From Tenacibaculum singaporense (lineage in GTDB: Bacteria > Bacteroidota > Bacteroidia > Flavobacteriales > Flavobacteriaceae): a DNA stretch of 64,000 nucleotides. Shown here one piece after another: positions 43,343 to 53,309 of the stretch. The notes under the pieces were generated by a model. It did not search any database. It was not told the origin of the DNA and saw only the letters and a list, made by a program, of their open reading frames with translations. The translations under genes were made by a program, and so were the position numbers. The stretch is taken from NCBI RefSeq assembly GCF_003867015.1, contig NZ_CP032548.1:372001-436000 (forward strand), in the 5' to 3' direction. How positions within the stretch are numbered: the first letter of the stretch is position 1; the number at the start of each line of letters is the position of its first letter.

Positions 43343-44443
43343 TTATGCCATTTGTTGTGTTACCCTTGTTTTTTTACTTCTCTTAGCAACCTTGTATTTG
43401 TTAAACAGATATAATAAGCTGAAAGTTCCTAAGTTTACAGCCAACATAATGGCTAAAACCATTGGTTCGTTATAAGCTGAAAATTCTGTAAACACTAACA
43501 ACCAATAAATTAACACCCACTGTATCATATAAAAAGGGGTAACATTCTTACTACAGTAAAAAAACAATCTGCTTACATAATTGTTCTTAGGAAGATTTTG
43601 TTCTATTATATAATACACCCAGAAAAGAACTAAGATACACCCCATTAATCCCATACTTCCTCCTGGACCTAAATGATAATAATCTCCAAAATGGTATTCA
43701 TAATTATAATCACACAACAACTTTCCTGTTACAAGAAAAACGATGCCTATATACAACATTGGTCTGAACAAAGATTTATCGGCATTTTCAGGTGCTTCCT
43801 GGTATCTTAATCCTAAATACAGTCCCATTAGAACAAATGAAATCCACGGAAATAAAGGAAAGTACACATCAAAGTTATTACCCCAAATAAGGTTTAAAAC
43901 ATAATCTACCCCAGGGATTCCTAACTGAATACCACTTACAATTTTTGAAAGCCACATAACGACCAGTGCTATATGTATGAGTATGTTTTTATTCTTAATT
44001 AAGAACTTGAACGATATCCCTATTAAAAACAATGATATACCTATCAGTTGAAACATATCTCCTTTTAAGAAGTAGTTTAACATGCCATACGGATTACTTA
44101 CTTGAAGCCCACTTGCTTCTACAAAACTTTCTGGAAAACCTCCAAAAAATAAAAGTGGTACTATAAATCTTAAGAAGTTTAAAATGTACCCTAAAGTAAT
44201 AATGAATAAAGCTTTTTTAAGGATTCCTTTTTTATTTGAGTTTCTTGAGAATGCAAATGATATTCCCATTACAATAAGGAAAACCGGTGATCCTCTTTCT
44301 AATATCTGAGCTATATTTCCAGTTATCGAGTTTTCCCAAGTATCCATATTGGAAAAAATCATCATCACATGTACTGGAATCATAATAAGAACACTAAACC
44401 CTCTTACAAAGTCTACTGCTCTTACTCTTTGTGTTTTTTGCAT
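43343..44443 (-). CDS. Membrane acyltransferase, DUF1624 / HGSNAT-like
   Basis: The 366-residue protein has about ten membrane segments and starts with the family signature RAVDFVRGFSVLIMIPVH (about 7-24), which contains the conserved Asp and His of heparan-alpha-glucosaminide N-acetyltransferase-like (DUF1624) proteins. Such proteins move acyl groups across or at the inner membrane. It lies 16 bp behind the stand-alone NIS synthetase and 2 bp before the secreted esterase, so a role in acylating the siderophore or a lipid carrier during export is plausible (inference). Confidence 0.82.
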   Translation of the reverse strand: MQKTQRVRAVDFVRGFSVLIMIPVHVMMIFSNMDTWENSITGNIAQILERGSPVFLIVMGISFAFSRNSNKKGILKKALFIITLGYILNFLRFIVPLLFFGGFPESFVEASGLQVSNPYGMLNYFLKGDMFQLIGISLFLIGISFKFLIKNKNILIHIALVVMWLSKIVSGIQLGIPGVDYVLNLIWGNNFDVYFPLFPWISFVLMGLYLGLRYQEAPENADKSLFRPMLYIGIVFLVTGKLLCDYNYEYHFGDYYHLGPGGSMGLMGCILVLFWVYYIIEQNLPKNNYVSRLFFYCSKNVTPFYMIQWVLIYWLLVFTEFSAYNEPMVLAIMLAVNLGTFSLLYLFNKYKVAKRSKKTRVTQQMA

Positions 44444-44459
44444 TTGTAATGTGTTTATT

Positions 44460-46283
44460 TTATGTGTTTTGAATTGTTATCTTAGTTTCTATTTCCTCTC
44501 CTTTTTTAAATTTCGCTAACGGATTTTCTAAGGTTCCTTCCAGTTTTAAGCTTTCAATTGGATCGACTAAACTCAACATTTGTTTTGTATTACTTAATTG
44601 TAACCTGTTTAAGCAACAGCGGTCAAACTCATCAACAAACAAATCGTATCGTTCGTATTTCTCTAAAAACTCTGGATGCTCTTCCTGATACTCATACACA
44701 CATTCTGCCACCAGCTGCCAAAAGTTTTCTTCTGAAAAATTCGCATAACTATCTAATTGTTGTGCCATAAATCGGAAGAAACAATCGAAAACATCAGTGA
44801 AGATTGAGAGCACTTTCATTTTATCAGAAGTTTTAGTGAACAGTCTTTTAGCATGTTCTGGCAAACACATTTCTTCATTAAAAACAATCACTTCTTCAGT
44901 AATGTCTTTCATTAGCACATATACTGGTGTGTTTTCTTCTAGCACTAGAATAAGATTTTCTCCATGTGGCATAAACACAAAATCGTACTTATAAAAACAG
45001 TGTAATAATGGAGCTAAATAGGCTTTTAAATAACGCTGAACCCAAGTACTTGTATCATATGGTGACATCTCTATTAAAGATGCCAACAAAGATTTTTCTT
45101 GATAATCTACATGTAACAAAGCTGCCATGGTAAGCACACGTTGGTTGGAGCTAATTTTTGTAAACGGACTCTCTCTCCACAGCGCTGATAGCATTTTGTT
45201 ATGCGGATTTGTTTTTCCTAATACCTCGTAATAATGATTGTGGTATCCTACTGTTGCCACTTCTCCTAACATGGTAAAACCATTATTTTTTAGGTACGTA
45301 TCATCTGTCAACAAATTAGTAATCCATCGAGTTATGTGAGGTGTGCTTTGCATGTAATAAGGAGATAATCCACGCATAAATCCCATATTTAAAATCGACA
45401 AGGCTGTTTTCGTATATAACTTTTCTGGATACGAAACATTAAAAAGTGTTCTGATGGATTGTTGCGCTGAAAATTCATCATCGCTTTCTCCTACCAAAAT
45501 GATATTCTTTTGTGCTATGTCTGCCCCAAAAACGGCTACTATTTTATTTTTCCATTGCCAAGGATGCACAGGCATAAAAATGTAATCGTCTAAGGCCACA
45601 TTTTGCTTCTTTACAACTTCTTTAAATGACGTTAGTTTTTCTTTTCCTAACTCGCTTTCTAAAAGTTTTTCATATTCATAACCTTCAACAGCTGTGTAGA
45701 TCGTATATTTTTTATGAGCTGCAATCCATATAAGTTTAAATGGATGATTGCTTTCTGGTGCATATACATGGTAATCATCAATGTTAAATCCTATTCTACC
45801 ATTATTTGCCACAAAACAAGGATGACCTTCAGTCATCGCATGTTCTATTTCTTGAAAGCTTTTTTCAGCCAATTCTTTTGCTGAAAATTTCTCGTTTGTA
45901 TACTTATATGCTGCTCCTGAAAGCGTACTTGTTGTTTCCTCTAAATAGGTTGCTAGAAACTCATTAGGAATCCCCAAAGTATTTTGAAACTCTGTTATAA
46001 AATTTAGTGCATCTAGGCAAACTTCTTCCGAAGCATTGTCTTTTTTGCTAATACTTTTAGCATCTATCAACCAATGATCTAGTAAATACTTTTTTGCTTT
46101 AAAGCGATAGATAAACTTATTATTATCCGACGTTATTTGGTATATACCTCCATCCTCATCTTCTAAAATAAATTCAGGAGTTAAAATAAGTTCGTGAGAG
46201 AACTCGCTAATGGCTTTTTTTATTAATTGACGATTTACAAACCTCCATACTTCGGGTTGTAAATGTGCTATATTATTTATCAT
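44460..46283 (-). CDS. NIS siderophore synthetase (IucA/IucC family), stand-alone
   Basis: The 607-residue synthetase has IucA/IucC motifs: EGHPCFVANNGRIGF (about 150-164), HPWQW (about 240), the RTLFNVSYPEKLYTKTALSI region (about 270), MGFMRGLSPYY and HGENLILVLEE (about 430). It condenses carboxylates with amines or hydroxyl-amines using ATP. Its start overlaps the end of the GNAT gene by 11 bp. It is a paralogue of the NIS half of the fused gene at 46866, from which it probably derives by tandem duplication. Substrate choice (citrate versus N-hydroxy-N-succinyl-diamine) cannot be set by eye. Confidence 0.93.
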   Translation of the reverse strand: MINNIAHLQPEVWRFVNRQLIKKAISEFSHELILTPEFILEDEDGGIYQITSDNNKFIYRFKAKKYLLDHWLIDAKSISKKDNASEEVCLDALNFITEFQNTLGIPNEFLATYLEETTSTLSGAAYKYTNEKFSAKELAEKSFQEIEHAMTEGHPCFVANNGRIGFNIDDYHVYAPESNHPFKLIWIAAHKKYTIYTAVEGYEYEKLLESELGKEKLTSFKEVVKKQNVALDDYIFMPVHPWQWKNKIVAVFGADIAQKNIILVGESDDEFSAQQSIRTLFNVSYPEKLYTKTALSILNMGFMRGLSPYYMQSTPHITRWITNLLTDDTYLKNNGFTMLGEVATVGYHNHYYEVLGKTNPHNKMLSALWRESPFTKISSNQRVLTMAALLHVDYQEKSLLASLIEMSPYDTSTWVQRYLKAYLAPLLHCFYKYDFVFMPHGENLILVLEENTPVYVLMKDITEEVIVFNEEMCLPEHAKRLFTKTSDKMKVLSIFTDVFDCFFRFMAQQLDSYANFSEENFWQLVAECVYEYQEEHPEFLEKYERYDLFVDEFDRCCLNRLQLSNTKQMLSLVDPIESLKLEGTLENPLAKFKKGEEIETKITIQNT

Positions 46284-46863
46284 GTTGTTCTAGTTTGGTT
46301 AAAGCTGATTGATACATTGTTTTAGTACAAAATGCCAATGCAGCTTTTTTATGAGGTAACTCAATTTCTTTTTGATATACAAAGCCTGCTTTTCTATTTA
46401 GCGTATGAATCTTTTCATTATTCACATCTGGTTCAACAACAATTCTTTCTATTTGTGGTACACTGAAAAAATAATCGATGATAGTTGAAAACACATGCCA
46501 TGTAAACTGGGGTATTCTTTTTTCCACTGGAGCTACCAAAACATGCATTCCATAATCCTTTTCTTGTACATCATAATAGTTTGCAATGATGTCTTCTGAT
46601 GCTTTGTATTGTTCCATCAAAAACACAGGAGCATCATTTAACATCCCGATATAACTATAATGATGTGGGCTCTTTTCAATTTCTTGATATTCGGCACGTA
46701 CTTCTTCTAACGATTTTTCCAACATTCCCCAATATTTTGCATACGGTTTTGTTACCCAGCTGTGCAACATTAGTGTATCTGTTTCCAATTGAAACGGACG
46801 AATACTTATTATTCCTAGCCCTGTTATTTTTTTACTGAAGACTGTTTGATATGTTTGAACCAT
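46273..46863 (-). CDS. GNAT acyltransferase for siderophore synthesis (IucB/DesC-like), stand-alone
   Basis: The 196-residue protein is of the siderophore-type GNAT kind: ISIRPFQLETDTLMLHSWV, VLVAPVEKRIPQFTWHVF and RIVVEPDVNNEKIHTLNRKAGF are the characteristic segments. It would acylate an N-hydroxylated amine. It is a paralogue of residues 1-~190 of the fused protein at 46866, from which it starts 2 bp downstream. With the next gene (overlap 11 bp) it makes a split version of the same two-domain module. Confidence 0.9.
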   Translation of the reverse strand: MVQTYQTVFSKKITGLGIISIRPFQLETDTLMLHSWVTKPYAKYWGMLEKSLEEVRAEYQEIEKSPHHYSYIGMLNDAPVFLMEQYKASEDIIANYYDVQEKDYGMHVLVAPVEKRIPQFTWHVFSTIIDYFFSVPQIERIVVEPDVNNEKIHTLNRKAGFVYQKEIELPHKKAALAFCTKTMYQSALTKLEQHDK

Positions 46864-46865
46864 AA

Positions 46866-49280
46866 TTATACTTCCTGAGTTTTAAATACCGCTATCGGAT
46901 TTTCTAGTTTTCCTGCAAATTGTAGTAAGGCAACAGGGTCGTCTAAATCAATCATTTGTTTATGATTATTTAATTGCAATCTATTTAAACACGAAAGCTT
47001 AAAATCTTCAGCAAACAAATCATATTGTTCAAACTTGCTCGATAATTCTGGGAACTGTTCTTGATATTCTTGAATATTCTCTGCTACCAACTTCCAAAAA
47101 TGATCCTCGTTATAATCAGCATGTTCTTCTAAAATTGGAGCTAAAAAACGGAAGAAACCATCAAACATATCTGTGAATATTGATAATAGTTTTACATCTT
47201 CTGGTACTGGCGCATACATTCTTTTTAACTCTTCTGGTAGCTCTACTTCCGGATTTAAAATACATGCTTCTTCAGTAATATCTTTTAGTAAAGCATACAC
47301 AGGAACATTGTTTTCTAATACCAAAATAATGTTTTCTCCATGTGGCATAAACACCAAATCGTACTTATAAAAACAGTGCAACATCGGACTTAAATACGCT
47401 TTTAAATAACTACGTAGCCAGCTGTCTATTGAAATTCCAGAGTCTTTAATTATTTCTGGCAACAATGCTTTTCCATGATGGTCAATATGTAATAATGCAG
47501 CCATCGTTAGCGGTTTTTGATTTTGTTTAACTACTGAATATGGACTTTCTCTCCATAATGAAGCTAGCATTTTATTGTAATCGTTGTGTGGACCAAATTC
47601 TTCAAAATATGGATTCACATAGCTAACCGAACCTATTTCACTTAACATTCTAAATCCGTTTGCTTTTATGTAAGCATCGTTGTACAGTAAGTTTTCTAAC
47701 CAAACTGCCATTTTTGGAGCGGTTCCTAAATAATACAATGGTAAACCTCTCATAAAGCCCATATTTAGAATAGACAATGCCGATTTTGTATAAAATTTCT
47801 GTGGATTGGTTATATTAAATAAGGTTCTTATGGATTGCTGCGCTAAGTATTGGTCTGGTCCATATCCTAAACAGATTAAATCTCCTTTAGCCACTTCAGA
47901 GGCAAAAATCGTAGCTAGCTTGTTAAACCATTGCCATGGATGAACAGGAATAAATAAGTACTCTTTTGAACTAAAGCCTTTTTCTTCAATTATTTTATTG
48001 AATTGTGCTATGGTATCTGCATCTAACTCTTGTTGTATTAAAGTTTCATAAGGCAATGCTTCTATTGCTGAAAAAATTGCTTTTGATCTATGTCCTGCCA
48101 ACCATAATAACGAAAAAGAGTTTCCTGCTTCTGGCGCATAGGAACGGTAATCGCTACTATCAAAACCTATTCTACCATTATTTGCTACAAACCCTGGATG
48201 TCCTTCGGTCATAGATTGCTCTATCGTTTGAAAATCAGCTGTTGCTAATGCTGCTGATGTTGGGTTTCCTTTGGTCATTTTAAATGCACTTCCGTACAAC
48301 GTACTTATAATTTCTTCTAAATACACAGGCATTTTTTCATCAGCAATTCCTAATGCTTTCCTAAACTCTTTTATAAACGTGATTGCATCGATTTCTTCTT
48401 CAACATCTTTTGCATATTTTTTTATAGAGCTTTCATCAATCATAAAATGATTTAAAGCCATTGGTTTTGCTTCAAATTCGTATTGGATTTCAATATCATC
48501 TGCATAAACTTTATACTGATTGTACCCATCGCTTAATTCTTGAATTATTGCTGGTTGAATTAATAGTTCATGAGAAAACTCGCACAATGCTTTTTTTACT
48601 AATAATAAGTTGGCTTTTTGCCAAACTTCTGGTTGTATATGTTGCGTTGATTGTTGTGGAGAAACCACATTATCTAAAGTATTCATGGCACTTCTTTTTG
48701 ATGGTGAAAAGGATTGGATTTTTTGTTGGTAATTGGTTTTCGTTAAAAATGCTAATTGCGCTGTTTTGTTAGGGAGTTCTATTACGTTTCCTAATTGAAA
48801 ACCTATACGTTGACACAGTGCAAACATTTTTTTGTTTCGGATATCTGGTTCTACTACTATTCTATTGATGATAGGGTTCGTAAAGACAAAATCCATGATT
48901 GCTCGAAACATAAACCACGTAAAGTTTGGTGTTTTAGTGATTTTTGGTGGTGCTACTATGATATGTACACCACAATCGGATGTTTTAGCTTTATAAAAAC
49001 CATTAATAATATCTAATTGCGGGTTGTAACGTTCTACTACAAATGCAGGTTCATCATTAAACATTCCTACAAAAACATCGTAATGTTCTGGAGCTATAAG
49101 TTGAGTATATTCTTCTTCAACTTCTTTTACTGTTGCATTTTGCATACCCCAAAAAACAGCATATTCTTGAGTTACCCATTTTTGTAAGAAAACACTATCT
49201 TTTTGTACTTGAAAAGGACGAATGGTAATTCTTCCAAAGTCTTTGTACTCTTTTGAAAAAGCGATGGTATCTGTTGTCAT
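46866..49280 (-). CDS. Fused GNAT acyltransferase - NIS synthetase (DesC-DesD / BibC-like)
   Basis: The 804-residue protein joins an IucB/DesC-like GNAT domain (about 1-190: ITIRPFQVQKDSVFLQKWV, NRIVVEPDIRNKKMF) to a full IucA/IucC synthetase (about 199-804: EGHPGFVANNGRIGF, HPWQW, MGFMRGLPLYY, HGENIILVLE). The fusion resembles that of BibC in bisucaberin synthesis. An internal Met199 stands where the stand-alone synthetase would begin, and the part after it is 606 residues, one less than its paralogue. The enzyme would acylate an N-hydroxydiamine and then join the units. Confidence 0.93.
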   Translation of the reverse strand: MTTDTIAFSKEYKDFGRITIRPFQVQKDSVFLQKWVTQEYAVFWGMQNATVKEVEEEYTQLIAPEHYDVFVGMFNDEPAFVVERYNPQLDIINGFYKAKTSDCGVHIIVAPPKITKTPNFTWFMFRAIMDFVFTNPIINRIVVEPDIRNKKMFALCQRIGFQLGNVIELPNKTAQLAFLTKTNYQQKIQSFSPSKRSAMNTLDNVVSPQQSTQHIQPEVWQKANLLLVKKALCEFSHELLIQPAIIQELSDGYNQYKVYADDIEIQYEFEAKPMALNHFMIDESSIKKYAKDVEEEIDAITFIKEFRKALGIADEKMPVYLEEIISTLYGSAFKMTKGNPTSAALATADFQTIEQSMTEGHPGFVANNGRIGFDSSDYRSYAPEAGNSFSLLWLAGHRSKAIFSAIEALPYETLIQQELDADTIAQFNKIIEEKGFSSKEYLFIPVHPWQWFNKLATIFASEVAKGDLICLGYGPDQYLAQQSIRTLFNITNPQKFYTKSALSILNMGFMRGLPLYYLGTAPKMAVWLENLLYNDAYIKANGFRMLSEIGSVSYVNPYFEEFGPHNDYNKMLASLWRESPYSVVKQNQKPLTMAALLHIDHHGKALLPEIIKDSGISIDSWLRSYLKAYLSPMLHCFYKYDLVFMPHGENIILVLENNVPVYALLKDITEEACILNPEVELPEELKRMYAPVPEDVKLLSIFTDMFDGFFRFLAPILEEHADYNEDHFWKLVAENIQEYQEQFPELSSKFEQYDLFAEDFKLSCLNRLQLNNHKQMIDLDDPVALLQFAGKLENPIAVFKTQEV

Positions 49281-49283
49281 AAT

Positions 49284-50477
49284 TTAGGCTTTAGCTAATT
49301 TTTTGTGTACTTTCCTTACCGATTTAAATACGATAAAGTACAAGACTAGTGTTAGTGAAAACCCTCCTAATGCAAGGACAAACGGTATTCGTAAACCGAA
49401 ACTATCGACTATAATTCCTACGTTTAGCGAAGCTAATAGCACACCTAAGTTTTGAAAGAAATGTATTTTACTGTAATCTACTGAGTACGAATCTGGTGAG
49501 CTTAATTCAAATAATAGGATGTCAAATTTCACGACTCCTTGAAAAATTGCCCAACCATAAATAATTCGCCCTAAAACAACTACTGATTCATTAGGTATTC
49601 CTTGTAGCATAAGTCCAATTAACCCAATACACAAGGCATTGATAATTCCTTCGTGTCCTTTTGATTTTCGTTTGTTGTTAATCCACAAGGCTATTAATGC
49701 TACAAAACCAGGAATGGCATAGATAGTACCTGAAACCAATTTGCTTTTATACACTGAAAAACTTTCCCAATACGTTGAAAAGAAAGGTCTTATTAAAAAA
49801 TCACTGAAGTATAGTATCAATGTAATTAGACCTAGCTTTAAAATAAATCCTTTCGGAATAAGCTTTTTATCGGTAACCGCTGGTTCTTGTGAAATAATTA
49901 AATCGGTAGCGTGTTTTTTACTTTTTAATAAATAACCGCTCATAGCCATTTGAATAAAATCTCCTGCTGCCATGATTAAAAAAATACTACTCGGGTTTAT
50001 ATAATCTACAGTTACACCTCCCAATACAGCTCCTAAAATTCCTCCTAAATGCACCACTACAGAAAGTAACCCAATTGTACTTGGGTGTTCTTCTTTGGTA
50101 ATAATCTTTAAAATGTAAGGGTACACTAACAAGTAACTTCCTTTAAATAATACCATAACAAGAGATACTATCCAGAAATTAATGTATGATGTAGTATAAT
50201 AGCAATACAGAGCTAATACACCTGCAATTGCTTGAGTGTAAACTAATATATTTAGTTCTGATACTTTTTTAGAAACATACGCCCAAAATGGAAACGCAAT
50301 CATTACCATAAAACAGATAGCTGCAAAGTAGTAACCTACATTTTTAGGGTTTGTCATTCCAAAGCGAAGCTCGAAAAACTGCGGATAAAATGGATGCAGT
50401 AAATAATCACTTACTACTGCAACCAGTGTCATTAGTATTAAAAATGTTTTTAACTTCATACCTCTATGCAAAGACAT
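49284..50477 (-). CDS. MFS transporter (siderophore export or uptake)
   Basis: The 397-residue protein has about 12 membrane segments and the nucleoside-symporter-like MFS layout (MKLKTFLILMTLVAVVSDYLLHPFYPQFFELRFG at the start, GGILGAVLGGVTVDY mid-way). It overlaps the N-hydroxylase gene by 14 bp and lies 3 bp before the fused synthetase, so it is in the operon. In comparable loci such transporters export the finished siderophore; import of the ferric form is the alternative. Confidence 0.87.
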   Translation of the reverse strand: MSLHRGMKLKTFLILMTLVAVVSDYLLHPFYPQFFELRFGMTNPKNVGYYFAAICFMVMIAFPFWAYVSKKVSELNILVYTQAIAGVLALYCYYTTSYINFWIVSLVMVLFKGSYLLVYPYILKIITKEEHPSTIGLLSVVVHLGGILGAVLGGVTVDYINPSSIFLIMAAGDFIQMAMSGYLLKSKKHATDLIISQEPAVTDKKLIPKGFILKLGLITLILYFSDFLIRPFFSTYWESFSVYKSKLVSGTIYAIPGFVALIALWINNKRKSKGHEGIINALCIGLIGLMLQGIPNESVVVLGRIIYGWAIFQGVVKFDILLFELSSPDSYSVDYSKIHFFQNLGVLLASLNVGIIVDSFGLRIPFVLALGGFSLTLVLYFIVFKSVRKVHKKLAKA

Positions 50478-51786
50478 TGAGTTCTATTTCTTCTTCCTGT
50501 GTTACTTCAAATTGCTGAAATGCAATTTTCTGCTCAATAGGGTAATGTTCTACTCCTGTTATTTCTTTAATGATGTATGAGTTTTTATAGGCTGCCATCC
50601 CTAAATCGGGTGTTACAAAACCATGGGTATGTAACTCAACATTCTGAACAAAGATTTCGTTGTGATTTTTATCTATGCTGTAATTGCGCTGTACATCAAA
50701 TCGATCTTGATAATCCCATAAAATCCTGTTTGAAATTCCCTCTATAAAATCAGGTAATTGATATTCATAACCTGTAGCAAGAACCAATGCGTCTGTTTCG
50801 TGTTCAAAATATTTGTCTTGTTCTACTTGATGAAGTTCCAACTTAATACCTTCATCTGATACTTTGGTAGTTTTCAACTCAGAGTTGGTACGTAATGAAA
50901 CTTTTAGAGGTTCTTTTGATATGACTCTTTTTGCATATAATGTATCGTGAATAGCCCCTATTAAATCTTGATTTATCCCTTTGTATAAATGCTTTTGATT
51001 TTTAATGAGTGTATCTCTTTTGGATGCTGGTAAATTGAAAAAGTAGTCTACATACTCCGGTGAAGTCATTTCTAGCGTTAGTTTGGCATATTCTAAAGGG
51101 AAAAAACGTGGTGAACGGGTTATCCAATTTAATTCATAGTCTTTAGTATCTATTTCTTGTAATAAATCAGAAAATATTTCAGCAGCACTTTGTCCGCTTC
51201 CCAATACTGTTATCCTTTTTTTATTTTGTAATTGTTCTTTGTTAGGCAAGTATTGTGATGAATGAACAGCAGTATCTTTTAATTTTTTACAACATGAAGG
51301 AACGTAAGGTTGTGTTCCTGTTCCTAAAACCAGTTTTTTTGCTTTATAGATTTTAATTTCTTGTGTTTTTGTGCAAACACTCGTAACTACATAAATACCG
51401 TCTTTTTGATCGTAGTCTACATTCGTAACTTCTGTATTAAAATATATGTTAGAAAGCTTACTAATTACCCACTGACAATAGTGGTTGTACTCATTTCTAA
51501 GTAGCAAGAAGTTCTCTCGTATGTAAAAAGAATAAATTCTTCCTTGTTCTTTTATATAGTTAAGAAAACTGAAAGGACTTGTAGGGTCGGCAAGTGTTAC
51601 CAAGTCTGCCATAAAAGGTACTTGTAGGGTAGTGTCTTCTAATAACATTCCTGGGTGCCAATCAAACTTCTCTTTTTTATCAAGAAAGACTCCATGTAAG
51701 TTTTCAATTGGTTCTGATAAACATGCCAATCCTAAATTAAAAGGACCTACACCAATGGCTATAAAATCTAATATACTGTTCTTCAT
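50464..51786 (-). CDS. Lysine/diamine N-hydroxylase (IucD/SidA/PvdA/DesB family)
   Basis: The 440-residue flavoprotein monooxygenase has the FAD motif AIGVGPFNLGLACL (about 10-23), the FDWHPGM and LQVPFMADLVTLADPTSPFSF segments, the NADPH motif VLGSGQSAAEIF (about 195) and the late DALVLATGYEYQLP. These are diagnostic of the siderophore N-hydroxylase family. With the decarboxylase 5 bp upstream, the likely substrate is cadaverine or putrescine, as for DesB and BibB; L-lysine is the alternative. Confidence 0.95.
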   Translation of the reverse strand: MKNSILDFIAIGVGPFNLGLACLSEPIENLHGVFLDKKEKFDWHPGMLLEDTTLQVPFMADLVTLADPTSPFSFLNYIKEQGRIYSFYIRENFLLLRNEYNHYCQWVISKLSNIYFNTEVTNVDYDQKDGIYVVTSVCTKTQEIKIYKAKKLVLGTGTQPYVPSCCKKLKDTAVHSSQYLPNKEQLQNKKRITVLGSGQSAAEIFSDLLQEIDTKDYELNWITRSPRFFPLEYAKLTLEMTSPEYVDYFFNLPASKRDTLIKNQKHLYKGINQDLIGAIHDTLYAKRVISKEPLKVSLRTNSELKTTKVSDEGIKLELHQVEQDKYFEHETDALVLATGYEYQLPDFIEGISNRILWDYQDRFDVQRNYSIDKNHNEIFVQNVELHTHGFVTPDLGMAAYKNSYIIKEITGVEHYPIEQKIAFQQFEVTQEEEIELNVFA

Positions 51787-51791
51787 CTTTT

Positions 51792-53300
51792 TTAGTTTGT
51801 AGTTTTATATTGTTCTCCCGTAGTTTTAACCATTTCTATGATATTAAGGAGATTGTTAGTTGTATTTTTAGGATTTAGCAGCGTAAATTTTAGATAAATG
51901 TTTCCGTCTAATTTTGTACTTGCAATTGATGCTTTTCCTGCTTTGTATAAGGTGTTTTTGATATATAAATTAATCGTGTTATGAATGTTATTTTCAATTA
52001 CACCTTCTGCTTTATATCGAAATACGAGCGTACTTAGTTCTGGTACATGAGCAATTTCAAAACATTCTTGATCTCTTATACTTTTATATACTTCCTTTGT
52101 TAAAGAGTGTACATCTTCTAGGTAATTAGCAATAGTTTTTGTTCCTAAAATTTTTAAGGTTAACCAAACTTTTAAAGCATCGAATCGACGTGTTGTTTGG
52201 ATTGATTTTTCTATAAGATTAGGACGTTGTGGATCTTTATCTTCAATAGGGTTTAAGTAATCTGCATAATATGATACATATTGAAAATGTTGTTTGTTAT
52301 TAACCAAGAAAGCGCTACAACTTACAGGTTGAAACAAGGTTTTATGGAAATCTATGGTAATCGAATCAGCTAACTCAATACCTTCAAAATGCTTTTTATG
52401 AGTATTCGTAAGCGCAAAAGCGCCACCATAAGCACCATCAGCATGCAACCACATGTTGTGTTCTTTGGCAATCTTTCCGATAGTCTGTATTGGATCAAAA
52501 CTACCGTAATCAGTGGTACCTAATGTTGTTACCACTGCTATAGGAATATTACCTTCTTGCTTTGTTTTTTCTATAGCCAGCACAAGTTCATTTGTATCCA
52601 TCTGCATTTTATTATCAACTTTTACGGGTATAACAGCAGCATAGCCCATACCTAACAAAGCAGCACTTTTTTGAATACTGAAATGTGCTTTTTCTGAACA
52701 AAAAATTCTGAACTTACTTATTTCATTACTCCACCCATGTTGTTTGATATTAATTCCAAAATGTTTGAAAGCATAATTATCTCGAGCCATTAATAACCCC
52801 ATGAAGTTAGATTGTGTTCCTCCACTTGTAAAAACACCATCTGAATTATTTGAAAGTTTAAATACATTGGTTATCCATTGAATAACTTCTTGTTCTATAA
52901 AAGTTGCTGAAGTACTCTGATCCCATGTTTCTACTGCAGTATTGATTGTGGTTGTAATCATTTCTGCAATGATTGATGGTAAAGTAATTGGACAATTTAA
53001 ATGTGCTACGTATGTTGGATTATGAAATGCTATTGCATTTTTTATATACAAGTTATTCAACTCTTCTAAAACACTATCTATAGGTTGTGTCTCTTCTATA
53101 TTTACCAGTTTCGCTTGTTCTTTATTTGTTAAAATTTCTTCAAGGTTGTCTCCTTGATAAAAAGTTCTTTTGGATAAAAATTGTTGAATATAAGTGGTTG
53201 TTTTCTGAATATACTCTTCATACAACTGTGCTGATTCATCACTAAACAAATAGCTATTTAATGACAATTCTTTTAGTGAAGGGCTAGATTTAAGAATCAT
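51792..53300 (-). CDS. PLP-dependent group II decarboxylase (DesA/BibA-like)
   Basis: The 502-residue enzyme has the type II decarboxylase marks: GVFTSGGTQSNFMGLLMARD (about 160), HADGAYGGAF (about 280) and the PLP-lysine in DFHKTLFQP (Lys320). It decarboxylates an amino acid to the diamine used for siderophore assembly. Homologues act on lysine (DesA), diaminobutyrate or ornithine; the neighbouring genes favour lysine to cadaverine. First gene of the operon, with a 50-residue N-terminal extension of low complexity before the core. Confidence 0.9.
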   Translation of the reverse strand: MILKSSPSLKELSLNSYLFSDESAQLYEEYIQKTTTYIQQFLSKRTFYQGDNLEEILTNKEQAKLVNIEETQPIDSVLEELNNLYIKNAIAFHNPTYVAHLNCPITLPSIIAEMITTTINTAVETWDQSTSATFIEQEVIQWITNVFKLSNNSDGVFTSGGTQSNFMGLLMARDNYAFKHFGINIKQHGWSNEISKFRIFCSEKAHFSIQKSAALLGMGYAAVIPVKVDNKMQMDTNELVLAIEKTKQEGNIPIAVVTTLGTTDYGSFDPIQTIGKIAKEHNMWLHADGAYGGAFALTNTHKKHFEGIELADSITIDFHKTLFQPVSCSAFLVNNKQHFQYVSYYADYLNPIEDKDPQRPNLIEKSIQTTRRFDALKVWLTLKILGTKTIANYLEDVHSLTKEVYKSIRDQECFEIAHVPELSTLVFRYKAEGVIENNIHNTINLYIKNTLYKAGKASIASTKLDGNIYLKFTLLNPKNTTNNLLNIIEMVKTTGEQYKTTN

Positions 53301-53309
53301 TTATTTTTA

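Noticed and set aside
44460..46863. Sequencing frameshift splitting one fused GNAT-NIS gene into two
   Set aside because: Both parts have natural ends: a full GNAT domain with its own stop and a synthetase with a Met start at the same place as Met199 of the fused paralogue. The 11-bp overlap is typical of coupled genes, although a frameshift cannot be fully excluded.
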